Origin: Cyanoderma ruficeps
Lineage: Eukaryota > Chordata > Aves > Passeriformes > Timaliidae
DNA length: 64,000 nucleotides
Reading direction: 5' to 3'
Assembly (NCBI GenBank): GCA_008694505.1
Contig: VZDJ01000623.1
Span: 13,235,860-13,299,859, forward strand
Under the pieces are notes generated by a model. That model made no database searches, had not been told where the DNA came from, and saw only the letters and a list, made by a program, of their open reading frames with translations. The translations under genes and the position numbers were made by a program. Below are positions 50,735 through 61,815 of the stretch, one piece after another. Within the stretch, counting starts at the first letter, position 1. Each line of letters opens with the position of its first letter.

Positions 50735-50988
50735 TATCCTCCTCCTAAGGTGGCCCAGGATACCATTAGCCCTCTTGGCTACAAGGACACATTGCTGGCT
50801 CATGAACAGATTGTTATCTACCAGCACCTTCAGATTCTTTTCTACCAAGCTGTTCTCCATCTGGGTATCCCCCAGCACTTACTTGGGACGGGTTTGTTTC
50901 TCCCCAGGTGCAGAGCTTTGCACTTCCCTTTTGTTAAGCTTCATGAGGCTCCTGTCAGCCCATCTCTCCAGCCTGTCAAGGTAAAAAC
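50735..50988 (-). mobile_element. CR1 LINE ORF2 fragment, opposite orientation
   Basis: The minus strand encodes the CR1 ORF2 stretch just downstream of the ADD box. It has Asp-Arg-Leu-Glu-Arg-Trp and Leu-Met-Lys-Leu-Asn-Lys near 50945-50985, then a frame change. In the frame 50624-50878 follow Glu-Lys-Asn-Leu-Lys-Val-Leu-Val-Asp-Asn and Met-Ser-Gln-Gln-Cys, then Ala-Asn-Gly-Ile-Leu-Gly. The first part is out of frame with the rest, and homology stops near 50735. Open frames on the plus strand here are antisense shadows. Confidence 0.92.
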
Positions 50989-53689
50989 TCACTAAAATTA
51001 TTGCTCTGAAAAGGAGAGCTAGAAGAAAGGTCACTTTAGTCTAAGAACAGTGAACAGGGAGAGATTTATTTACATGCATCTCATGTTTCACCCAGCCATT
51101 CAGACTTTTGTGTTTTAAGCAGTTTTTGGTTGATTTTGTGGTTTGGGGGTTCGTTTTTGGTTTTGTTTTTCCTGGGGTTTTTATTATTCAAGTAATGCAT
51201 ACCTGTAGGGAATAAAATAAAGTATCATTTGATGGATTCACTTCAAGAAGGCAAGGGAGGCAAAGGTAATTCTGCTTCTGGTTGGTTTGGGTCCCATAGA
51301 GCAGAAAGTTCCCATTAAAAGAAATGTATTGACAATCAGCTTGCTTTAAACTGGGAGGAATTTAGGTTAAGCTTCTCTGTTGATACTAGCTGTGGTATCA
51401 CTTCAAGTAGGTGGAACAGAGCACATCTAGAGCTTTTTTGTATCAAAGCTCTCTTTAAGTTACAACCAAAGTGGAAGCTGTGCAGGTCATGAAATGCTGG
51501 AGTCACACTGTGACTGTACAACACTGTTACCCAAGTCAAATGGCACTTTTTTTCTCTGATTTACTTTCTAAATTGATCAAAAGTCAAAGCATTGATTTGA
51601 GTGCAGGTAGCTGAGGCTGTGTGGATATGAAGTCCTAGAACAGTAAAGACAAATACTGAAGTGCATTCTAGAATATTATTTTACTGTTCAATCCTCTTAA
51701 AGGGGCTGTGAGTGAAGTAAAACTACTGGCATGCCAGTATAATTCATAACTGGTAAACAGTCTTCAGCAGTCAGAAGGAAGAGGATCTTGATGGCAGCCG
51801 GAAATGTAGAAGCACATTCTTTTTTATCTAAATCAGCATCAATATTTCATCAATACTCAAGTCCCATGCAGTAGGTCAATGGTTTTAATTTTTTAAGGTA
51901 TTCCAAATTATTAGAACAACTTTAAGCTTTTAATTCATCTTTTAATCCAAATAAATAAAAAAAATTAATTGAAAGTAGATTTTTCTCTACCAGAACCTGA
52001 GTTTTGGCCTTTTTCCTTTGTTTTTTTTTTTAATTGCTGTTTTGTTTTCCAAAATGGTAGGAGCCTGCTATGCTAAAAATTATGTATCTTTTCTTAAAAG
52101 CTTCCCCAGAGCTTTGTTTTGATGTCAGGTGATGAAAGAAATTACTACTTCAGGATTTTTAAAGGAGACTGTGTTGCCTAATTTGAAAGTAAAATTATAT
52201 GGAATAATAATAATAAAAGCAAATCCTTTTGGAAATCTCAGATTTTCTCAAAGGTATCTTTTCAGAGGCTGCTTGAGAAAATTGCAGAGGCTGGTCTGTT
52301 TGAGCCTATGTAAGACAAAGTTTTTTATTGTTTATAAAATCTGCTATTTAAGGCACCTGCTAAGTGAGATGGAAGGCATTTTTATGTGTTTGTGTTTGTT
52401 GCTTTGAATTATATTGCTTGCATATATCAAGCAATGAATGACAGATAAAACAGTTTCCTTTGTGGGTATGTAAACAATGGTATTTGGCTACTTAATCTGA
52501 TCAAACAATATTTACTTTGGGTTTTGTTATTTTTTCCTTAACAAATTATGCTTTCACCATAAATGCTTTCTCAGCTACTGAATAAACTCTGTGTCTCTCT
52601 CAGTGTATCTGTTATAATTATGGCAGGCCTTTAGATTGAAAAACATCTTTTCTATGTCTACAATTATGTAAAAAGAAAACATCTTTTTAGATGAAGATGG
52701 TAGCAATTAAATACTTTGTTACAGCAGCAATGGAGTCATTTAATTTGAAAGCAGTAGTAGTAGTAAATACCTTCTTTCTTAGATTAAAGAATCCCCAGGT
52801 AAAGACTGTTCTCTGAATATCAGTATGGTAGTTAGGAAGTCTAGGAGGTATGGAAAATTACCAGGGACATGTCGAGAGAATTCATGGGAATGGATGTTGA
52901 ACTAGGTTATTTTTGCTTGATAATCTAGTTGCAGCTTGGGACAAACATTTGCATGTCTAGTACAAATGTAGCTATTTAATTCTAATAGGTGAAAAAGTAA
53001 TCCCAGGTGAAACAATGCTTGTATCTCTAACATGTCAAAAGACCACTTGTGTCAGTGATTTTTCTGAGGGGCTCTTATACAGTGTTTCTGAAATTCTTTA
53101 GTCTTTAACATGAAAATTATTCATTAAAGATGTGGGGAAGCATCTTTACCTCAACCTGCATATCAAAAATAAGATAATGAGGTGACTTCAATTTACACAT
53201 CTCTTGGGCTAGTTTAAATTGCGTATTTTCAGCTAGTATACTGCTCCCCGCCTGTTTTTTTTTCCAAAGTCAATTACATTTTTATGTAATAATGGTACTA
53301 GTGCTCATATAATGTACATCCTCTATGGACCAAAAATTGGAGGTAAGCAAGAACAATGTACAATTAAAAATAATCATGCCATATAATTATTGAAAAAAGC
53401 CATTAATTAGCAGATCAGTAAGTAAATGTAAATAGAATGTGTCATCAAACAGCTGCATTTTTAGTGAATCTTTTAATCTGTAGTGTCTAATGTTTGTCCT
53501 TAACTCAGGAGAAAATGTAAGGTCACTTTTGGTGTTTGTGAATGATTCACAAACTAAAAGGAGGTAAAAAAAGCATCAATGGCTGCAGTAGTTCTAATGG
53601 CTTTACCCATCCTGCTGTGTTAGAAAACTTTATGTAACCCCTGTGGTGGCACTTTTTGCTAAAGTAGCTATTTACATTCCTACTGCAAG
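50989..53689. other. AT-rich noncoding DNA, no gene seen
   Basis: A T/G-rich patch (TTTGGTTT/GGGG units) lies at about 51120-51185. A possible conserved noncoding stretch lies at 53280-53470 (several TAAT cores, AATTATTG, CATTAATTAGCAG). No transposon or coding frame is recognised. Confidence 0.5.
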
Positions 53690-54670
53690 CCCTTAAGGTG
53701 ACCTCAGTCACTGAATTCTGCAAAAGAAAGCTTTTAAGAGTGACAGATGTCCCAAATGCCATTGCTGCCATTTTGACACAATCTTTCCAGAACTTTCCCC
53801 ACTGCTGGATCCCCTGGATGCATCAAGCTCTCTCTGACGTGCCTCTGTGGACACCTCTGCATCTGCTGGCAGACCCAGACAGGGCAGACCAGGCAGCACT
53901 GGGTAGTGGGTCCATAGGGCATCTAATGTATGGCCCAAATAGGGACCTTTTCTGTTTGCTTTTTTCTATTGGGTATTGTATCAGCATTGGACAGTGCTGC
54001 TGGCTGTCAAAAATTGGATTGCAGGTCCAGCTGGCTTCTGGTTGCTGGCACCAGGAGCCAAGGTTGAGCAGGCACCATGTGCATCTGTCTTCTGTAGCTG
54101 CCAAGGAACAAGATGATGCCATGGGAAATAGCAAACACACTGTGATGACCTTGTAATGAGTGCTTACATGGGTGGTTGCTAGACAGATTTGAGTTGCCTG
54201 GGAAACCCCCACTTAAGCTCTCAACCTACAATGTCAAGGCAAGAGCCCAAGACTAGCATTTATAGAAGCTAAGCAAAGCATTTGTAGAACATAAGTGCTG
54301 GAAGGTGTGAGGTTGCTCTATTCTTAGTGATCACCACGGGCACTTCTTATAGCTGTGGCTCTAATTGTGGCCACACATGGAGTGCTTTTCCTGTGCCGTA
54401 TCATGCAGTGTTGGGCTCTTACTTGTAAGATTTTTACTACATCCTGCCCCTGAAAAGATAAACCATATGTGAAGTCATAATGAGACGGAGGAATGATACA
54501 GAAAGAAAGCTGTGTGGGTTCTGCTGCACTGCACTGGAGGATTCTGCCTCCATGAACTCAAGCAGCTCTAGGAAGTCACTTCTGTCCATGGGGTGATCCA
54601 GAAAGTAGGCAGCATCAACTGCTCTAAGGACTACCCAGATCAGTTTTTTCCAAAATGTTCTGAAGGCCAA
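53690..54670. other. GC-elevated unclassified region
   Basis: GC content is higher than in the flanks for about 1 kb, with overlapping open frames on both strands (plus 53698-54156, 152 codons; minus 53823-54212, 129 codons; minus 54437-54670). None contains a domain I recognise, and frames on both strands at once suggest composition rather than coding. It may be an unrecognised repeat or an old insertion. Confidence 0.35.
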
Positions 54671-55069
54671 GACTGGGAATTATCCACTAAAGCTTCAGGG
54701 AAATTGTCCGATGTCCAGTGCATGTAACTATGTGAAATGTACCTTTTAATAGGGTTAATCACAGTCAGTAACTTAAGCACCCACCATCTGCTTGCTTACT
54801 GACCCCTATTCCCAGTCCCTGCAACAGAATAGGGGAGAGAAGAGCAGAAGTAGGAAAAAAAGTAAAAAAATACTGAGAGTCAAGATAGACATTTAAAGTG
54901 ATAGCAAGAGGGAGAGGGAGCAATGCAAAGGCAATTGTACACCACCTCCCCCAAGCAGACCAATGCCCAGCCAGCATGTATACCTTGGCAAAACTACCCC
55001 CATGCTTTTTATTGACAGGAGTGCCATTATTTGGCATTCAATATCCATTTGGTCCATTTGGATCAGCTG

Positions 55070-55110
55070 TCACAGAATCAGAGAATATGCTGTGTTGGAA
55101 GGGTGTCCCT
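55070..55110 (-). mobile_element. CR1 LINE 3' tail (short fragment)
   Basis: The plus strand reads TCACAGAATCAGAGAATATGC, then TGTGTTGGAAGGG. This is the reverse complement of a CR1 3' terminus of the TGAGTTGGAAGGGACCC type. Similarity fades after about 40 bases. The moderately GC-rich sequence to about 55210 may belong to the same copy, but I cannot align it. The plus-strand frames here (54898-55233, 54963-55208) are not genes. Confidence 0.75.
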
Positions 55111-55210
55111 TACACCTCGTGCTCATCCCCATCCTGCTCTCTGTGGGAGGGCAGAATGAAAAGCAGAGGAAGTCTTGGTGCTGTGCAGCGCTGCTCAGGA
55201 ATGACTAAAT

Positions 55211-58200
55211 CACTACCAAGACATTTGTCATGACAAGTCTAAAGTACCATGCCAGCCGCTATGATGAAAATTACCTCCATCCCAGACAGATCCAGTATAT
55301 ACAGTGCAGTAAGCGATTGGAAGAAGAGAAATACTCATAAAGGTAAATATCTTACAGACAAAAGTCTGGAAAAGCTCAGGTGAATATAGGAAAACCCATT
55401 GTTGCACTTTTGAGACATAGGACAGGTTCTAATATATTAGTATACTCAGATCTTATGTTCACAACTCAATAAAGATATTGAAAAATTTAAAAGAGTTCAG
55501 AGACCAGTCTCGGTGATGATGAAAGTAACATCCTTTACTGTATGAAGTTTGTGTAAATCAAGACATTGATTAAGAGTTAAGAGAATTAGGAATCTCCTGA
55601 GGCCTCTTCCATCCCTAACTTTGGAGTACAGAGTTTAAGGCACCAATGTTGTAACTTTGACTTTAAAAAATGCAAAACAAGCACAATATTTTTCTACAAG
55701 CAATTGCCATCATCCTTTAGGAAATGTCACTGAAGTTGAGGTTTGAAAATTTTAAAGTCAGAATTTTCTGTTTGTTTTCCAAAACAGTCGTCTAGTTCTA
55801 TGAGAGCTACCGCATGCTGTGGTGAGTAGAGTGATGAATGCAGAGAATTCCTCTGGGTAACACTGTACAGGAGGTCAGAATATAGAATTACCATGATTTT
55901 TGCTGGTCTTACAGTCTGTCATCCATAAAGTAACAGCTCTTGTGTTTTCCAGTTTCAGATTTTTTACTCAACTTGTATTGCTTTTATATTTCCAAATATG
56001 TATTTTTTTTAACATTTTCTTTCTTAACCTAGTTAAGTTCACACATTTTAATGATTGAGATAATTTACAGTTTTGCACAAAGTTCATTTCTGCTGTTATT
56101 TGCTGTATTAAGAACAACTGTTGCAGCTAAAATGTGAGGTGTAGGCTTTGATTTTCTCTCAAGTAACACAAATTTTGAATTTTCTCGTTTCCAAGAGCAA
56201 CTACAATTTTGTCAGTTGTAAGATACGCTCACATGTATTTATAAACATAACATTTCAATGAAAAATCCCAATGCTTAATAAACACAAGCAGTTCTAGATT
56301 TAGCATTAATGTAAATGGATTTCTTTTGTTCAGAGGTATTATTTTGGTTTATACCACTTGAAAAAAGACAAAAATACTCTTTATATGGGTAATAATAGCT
56401 ATTTAATTTGCATCATGCTCTAGTAACTTGCTAAAAGAAATAAAATGGGATATAAAAGCAGAGATCTTAAAAACATTTCTTGGAAAGTTTGGAATTATAC
56501 TTCAGTGATTCTTACTGTGGAATAGTCATTGAGAATTGCATTTCTGCTACGCCTTTGATGTTAAATCAGAGTTGATAATAATATGCCATTTTTGCTAACC
56601 GTGGTTTATTTTTATCCAATGCTATATTGAGGCATTTTTCTTTACCTTATTTTAACAATAATCTTTCAAAATCCTTTTTCAAGGTTACTCCTGGCCCTTT
56701 CTTAATGAGTCAATTTTATAATGACAGGTTACTTATGTAGTTGACTGTGTAAGGCCACAACTGGTTTTACCATTTTTGACTGAAGCATAATCCTGAAGCC
56801 TTTGAAAAGATCTTCCAATGAAATGTGTCTTTGGGAACATACACCACTGCAAGACAAACAAGCTGATTTGTTTGTTAATGCCTACATCACCAGAAGATGT
56901 TAAGTCTTTTTGACTTTTTACACTGTAACTTAAAAGAACTGAGTCACATAGCCAGTATAGTCAGAGTACCTAGAGGAGGTTCTCAGTTCCAGACTTCAGC
57001 TTCACAAAAAGCTGTGAAAGCAGGAGCTCTTCATGTTCACAAAAGGTAAAGGAAGGCCTCCAGGCTTGGGAGGTGCTCTAAATGCTGGAACTGCCACCTT
57101 GTCATTAATTCAAGACCTATTGGCCATGTCAAGCTGTTGTGGCAAGGTAGAGGCTACACATTTTTTAGGATAAATATACTGCTCATATAGTTGCATGTAT
57201 GAATATTTGTCATGATGTATGCATGAACTGCACAAAAAATATATGAAACTATAACAGTAAGAGTGAAAGAGGATACTGAAGTATATGAGTATAATTACCA
57301 GCAATTCTGCTAAGGAGAAATAATTCCTTATTTTTATTCACTTTAGTCTATAGAATCAGAAAAAAATAAATAGAGATTTCCTTAACTCCAGTAAGTTTGT
57401 CTCTATTAAATAATAAGATAGACCACTAGCACCCCAAGTGGGTAAGATATGAAGCTGGATGTTAGCATTCAGAGTTTTTTTAATATTCTCCTTTCATGTT
57501 CCAGATGTTAACACTTGGATTTTTAATAAATGTGGGTTTGTGTTTAAAATTGTGCAGCATTAAGGATGGGTGCCACAGAGCCTGATGAAGGCAGTTGTCG
57601 TCTTTCTCCCGAAGCAATGAATCTAGATGGAGTTGTCTTTCTGATATCTGAAACATTGGGTATATTAGGAATTTCAGGAAATGTGATTTCTTAATTTTAG
57701 AGTTATTTTGAGAGCTGCTATGGAAGAGAAGATAGATGTTTATAGAAGTGTCTTGAAGTTAATATAATTAAACATCTATTTATTGACAAAAGAGGGCAGG
57801 AATGAGACTGCATTCAGCAGCCTCCTTTGGCACGTGGCAGGCAGTCCATGGCCTAACTTCAACTGAAATAAATTTTTCAAAGAGCTAAGGATAAGATTCA
57901 GCACTTTCCACTCTGAGTCTGGGATTTGCTTAATTGACTTGTTTTCCTTAACTTTTATATATATATTCACATTAAGAAAAACAGAAGCAATGAAATGTTG
58001 GGCAAAACATTTACCACATATACTTCTTGTCCTAGGAGTGAGAGTGCACATAATAAATGAGAACCACATTGCTCATATCCTACCAAGAGGCTCTTGAGTC
58101 CAGCACAGCTGAATGCTGTGGAAGAAGCTGAATGGAAAACAAGTGTATTAGCAGTTCAAGGTTATTTAGGAAAGATTTCATATTGGGCTAAGGGGGAAAT

Positions 58201-58608
58201 AATGTGCTGTAGGTATTACAGTGAATGGAATATCTTGCAGATTACATTGTAAAGGAAAATTTTATATTTTAAGCCAGGAAATGTATGCATTATGGATGAT
58301 TTTGATCTACTTTTTAGAGGAAGACAAAGCAGAAAAAAATAGACTATTTCCTTTTTTAACAGCTTCATGATGCAGCTACATGTTCACACATTTTTGTGAA
58401 GTGTTAATGACAAACACAGTAGTTAATGAGGTATAGAGGCCTGATGCTGTTTTATATCTCAGGCAAAAGGACGTGTGATTTATCATATTTGTTTTTCTGT
58501 GTCCTTAATTTTTCTGTGATTAATGTGTGATGCATATGCAATGCCTTCTGTATTTTAATGGAAAGAAATTATAGTGTTTTTTTCCCTCAAACTGGCAATG
58601 AAAATTCC
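55211..58608. other. AT-rich noncoding DNA, no gene seen
   Basis: No recognised transposon. Short open frames only (minus 57776-58069, 97 codons, no domain). Stretches near 56230-56360 are AT-rich with several AAT/ATT cores but carry no distinctive structure. Confidence 0.6.
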
Positions 58609-58713
58609 TTAAAAACAAACAAACAAATTAAAAAAAAACCACAAAAAAACCCCCACCAAAAAAGCCAAAACAAACAAACAAAAAACCCCCACCATAACCC
58701 CCACCAAAAAGGC
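58609..58713. repeat. A-rich low-complexity tract with CCCCCACCA units
   Basis: AAAC units, then AAAAAAACCCCCACCAAAA near 58643-58661, repeated as AACCCCCACCAAAAA near 58696-58711. The plus-strand frame 58558-58809 is a Lys/Asn/Gln/His/Pro-rich artefact of this tract. Confidence 0.9.
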
Positions 58714-58984
58714 ACTTTTAAACACAAATGTATGAACATTTTTAATGTAATCAATTTAGATCTATCATGGCAAATTCTCCTTGGATTAATTTATGGTGTT
58801 ATGCCTTAGTGTACACCTCAGAGAATCAAGAACAAAGTTAATTGTTCCTCTGAGATGTACAATTTCCACCCTTTGCCCTTCAATCAACAGCTTGGAAAGC
58901 GGTAATTGAGAAACAAATCAGAGTGTATTAAGTTATCTCTTAGAACAGTTTTTGCTAGAACATACAGAAATAGGGGCAGCTGGC

Positions 58985-59083
58985 TGGTGCTGGGTTCTTA
59001 CACGTCCCTCTGGCTACTTGTGGAGGCAGGATGTTAGACTAGACTGATTCAGGTCTGACCCAGTATAGTAATTTCTGTGTTGC
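58985..59083 (+). mobile_element. Ancient amniote CR1-type 3' tail
   Basis: The stretch reads CTGGTGCTGGG, GGCTACTTGTGGAGGCAGGA and TTAGACTAGACTGATTCAGG, then TCTGACCCAGTATAGTAATT, then TGTGTTGC. This matches the order of the conserved 3' end of old CR1/CR1-tailed retroposons of turtles and crocodilians, whose core is a GGTCTGACCCAGTATGGC block followed by TTCTTATGTT. It differs from the avian-specific CR1 termini elsewhere in the window, so it is likely a much older insertion. It has no coding capacity. A CR1-tailed SINE instead of the LINE itself is possible. Confidence 0.65.
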
Positions 59084-60466
59084 TTACCCTTAGCCTTTGT
59101 TATTCTGGGTCAGTTGATCAACACATTAGGAGCTGTAACCAAGAGTCTGTCCATGTTTTGACCAACTGGTAAGGAAAAGCTTAGCAGCAGGCTGTACTGT
59201 GCTTGCTTATTCAGTGTGAAATAAAGGCACACAAGAGCCTTTGAGGGGTCGTTTCTTTTTTGTTTCTTGTTTTACCAGTGTGTGTTGTGCTAGTGGGAAC
59301 TCAGGGTAACACATTCTAGACAATGTTACAGCTGTTCCTGAATGATTGAGTTTATTAACATGTCACAGGGTTGTGTAGTTCAGGTATTGGAAATATTGTG
59401 ACTGATACTGAAGATGTTTTGGGGCAGTTAGATTCTCATATGTATCTTTACATTACTGTAAAACGCTTTGATATTGCCTATATGACGTTATTGCAAATAT
59501 GTTTATGATCTGTGTTATTCTGACCCACTCTGTGATACTCTTTTGTCTTGTGAAATTGTCTATAAATTATAATTATAATTAGGAGGAATCATAAAACATT
59601 TCCGCTTTCTTTTGTTCTTCTCTAATAATATGATCATTGCATCTACAGCATACCATAAAAACCAGTATTAATTCATGGGAAACCTCAGTGTTTGTCTTAG
59701 TGCCAATGCAGCAACTTGATGTAGTGTTGGCAACAAACCCCACGCCTAGTGTGATATAGCTGCAAATTCTTCCTGCTCCCCATTTACTGCTCAGTGTTAG
59801 CAATATTTTGGGAATGACTGCTGTGAATGACTCCAGGCTAGTTGCTGTCCTTTCTGGTTCTTGTTGATCATACTTGCCATAAACCTAAAAGTGCTTTTCC
59901 TATCCTTTACAGGAGATAAAAATTAAGAAAAATCATGTGGAAGCACTGTGCCATTTCCACTCGAAATTCTGCATCTGGTTATTAAAATGCAATTCCCAAT
60001 ACCATGAACTTTCCTAGAGGTTAGAAATGAGGAAGATCTTTTAGGTCACCTTGTCTTCCCCTCAGTAGAGTAGATTCGCATGAGGCACAGTCGTGTCCTC
60101 TCTGCACTGAAAGGGAGCATTCTTTTCACATGGCATGAGTGCTTCACTGACACTGCAAAGAAGAGAAAAGACCTTTTTCCTGTACAGGGTGTGTGAGATG
60201 AAGTTGTAGCACGTTGGCATAAAAGGCTCTTTGTTAATTGCTATTGTGCTAATGGTGCTTTGAATATGAATGTTTTGTAAGCAAGAAACAGGCAATGATT
60301 CAGACGAGCACTGCCTCAAAGAAAACTTGAGCAGGGCTGGAAGCGAAAGTAAGTCTCTGGCATTTTGCAGTCTGTTTTTGAATGGGTTGCACAGATTCAA
60401 GCAGTCAAGACCATACATGTAATAAACAGGACACTGAAGCTGTAGCATCCATTACAAATTTGTTTC
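59084..60466. other. Noncoding stretch, no gene seen
   Basis: Unique sequence. The minus-strand frame 60062-60448 (128 codons) has no recognisable domain, signal peptide or splice context. I see no repeat family. Confidence 0.55.
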
Positions 60467-60545
60467 AAAAAAACAAACAAAAACCCCAACAAACAAACAA
60501 CAACAAAATACCCCCAAACTAAACAAACAAACAAAGCACCCCCCA
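60467..60545. repeat. A/C-rich low-complexity tract
   Basis: AAAC and AAAAACCCC units with CCCCCAAAC and CACCCCCCAGCAC at the right end. It is the same class as the tracts at 12.3, 17.2, 30.8 and 58.6 kb. Confidence 0.88.
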
Positions 60546-61762
60546 GCACTTATATTACAGCAAAGGTGCTGAAGAATTTGCTAACAAATTTGTATCTGTG
60601 TGTGTTACACACACTTCTGTCACATATGCTCTGAGGTGTTGATTTTCAGAAAACTGAAGTGCCTGCTTGTGCACATGGTAGAAATTGCAACCCTCCATAC
60701 TATCCCACTATGTATCTGTTTTCATTAAATGATTCTCCCATATTTTGAATATCTGGTGAATATTTCTAAGTTGATAAGATGAGAAATTTTTGCAAGAAGC
60801 AGATAAAAATATTTTCCTCTTTACTAGCCAAAATTTAGGATTTTGTAGATTACTTTAGAATACACAATATGCTGATAATGGCATCAGATATCTAAATAAT
60901 TTTATGTCTACTAATATTATTAGAAGTATAATATATACTAATTTATACATATTTCCATTCTTGAACGTTTAGGAATTAAAGAAAAGTGTAAATAGGCTCT
61001 ACACTTACGTCATTATGAATGTGTTTTGTCAGTTCCACAGCAGAAAGTGTGCACATTATTGTACACTTTAATAAAAAAATATTCTTTATTTCAATACAAT
61101 TAAAGGTATCCTGCTGACCAGAGTAAAACACTGCAGTGATGTAGTAACAGCAACTTCTGTTCCTAATTTCATAAATTTAAAAATACATACATACATGCTT
61201 AATAGCATAATTAGGCATACCGGGATAATTTGAAGGGTCATTTTGCTATGTAAAAATATAAAAAAACTTGAGGAGTTTCCCCGGAGGGATTTCTTTAAGA
61301 TCTTTTTTTTTTTGTATGTTTAAAATGTAGAGTCTAAATGAACACTTAAATAGTTCAGTATTGTACTTAAGAGAAGCATAGAGAACTAGCAGTTGTTATT
61401 TCTTAATCTGCAAGGGGCTATTTCCAAGCTGCAGACTCAGTCAAGCAGTGCTTGCTCAGAAGAACCCTCAAGAAACCCATTGCAGGTTTTGCCTGAGTCA
61501 GGACTGTGAACTTGTACTGTTTGCATTGTTACAAATTGTAGATATTTCCAATGAGGTTTCTCCATTGCTCTAACAAGTAAGAGTCACTTGAGAAAAGCTC
61601 TTTTTTCAGACAGCTACTGTTAAAAGAAAACAATTGTATTCCTTCAGATGGAGTATACTAACTTGTTTCTATTCCAGTTACTTTGGTGGGTTATTATCTC
61701 CTGTTTGTGTCCAGCATTGATGTTTAGTTTGTTTTATTTTCCTTAAGATATTTTTGAATGAA
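60546..61762. other. AT-rich noncoding DNA, no gene seen
   Basis: Unique AT-rich sequence with short runs (ACATACATAC near 61184, T run near 61303). No coding or transposon signal. Confidence 0.6.
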
Positions 61763-61763
61763 N

Positions 61764-61813
<50 letters not shown>
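61763..61813. repeat. N followed by a 50 base poly(A) run
   Basis: A single N at 61763 is followed by about 50 uninterrupted A. The N suggests an unresolved join or base-call failure at the homopolymer, so the true length is unknown. A poly(A) this long could be the tail of a retrocopy on the plus strand. The upstream 200 bases show no gene similarity I recognise, no AATAAA 10-30 bases before, and no flanking target duplication. Confidence 0.85.

Positions 61814-61815
<2 letters not shown>

Noticed and set aside
53698..54156. 152-codon plus-strand open frame
   Set aside because: No recognisable domain, overlapping minus-strand frames of similar length, no splice or promoter context.
54898..55233. 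Overlapping plus-strand frames of 81 and 111 codons
   Set aside because: They run across a reverse-oriented CR1 tail and change character there; no domain.
60062..60448. 128-codon minus-strand open frame
   Set aside because: No domain, no upstream promoter or splice evidence, composition equal to the flanks.
61560..61813. Processed pseudogene with poly(A) tail
   Set aside because: No transcript-like sequence or polyadenylation signal recognised before the A run, and no target duplication.
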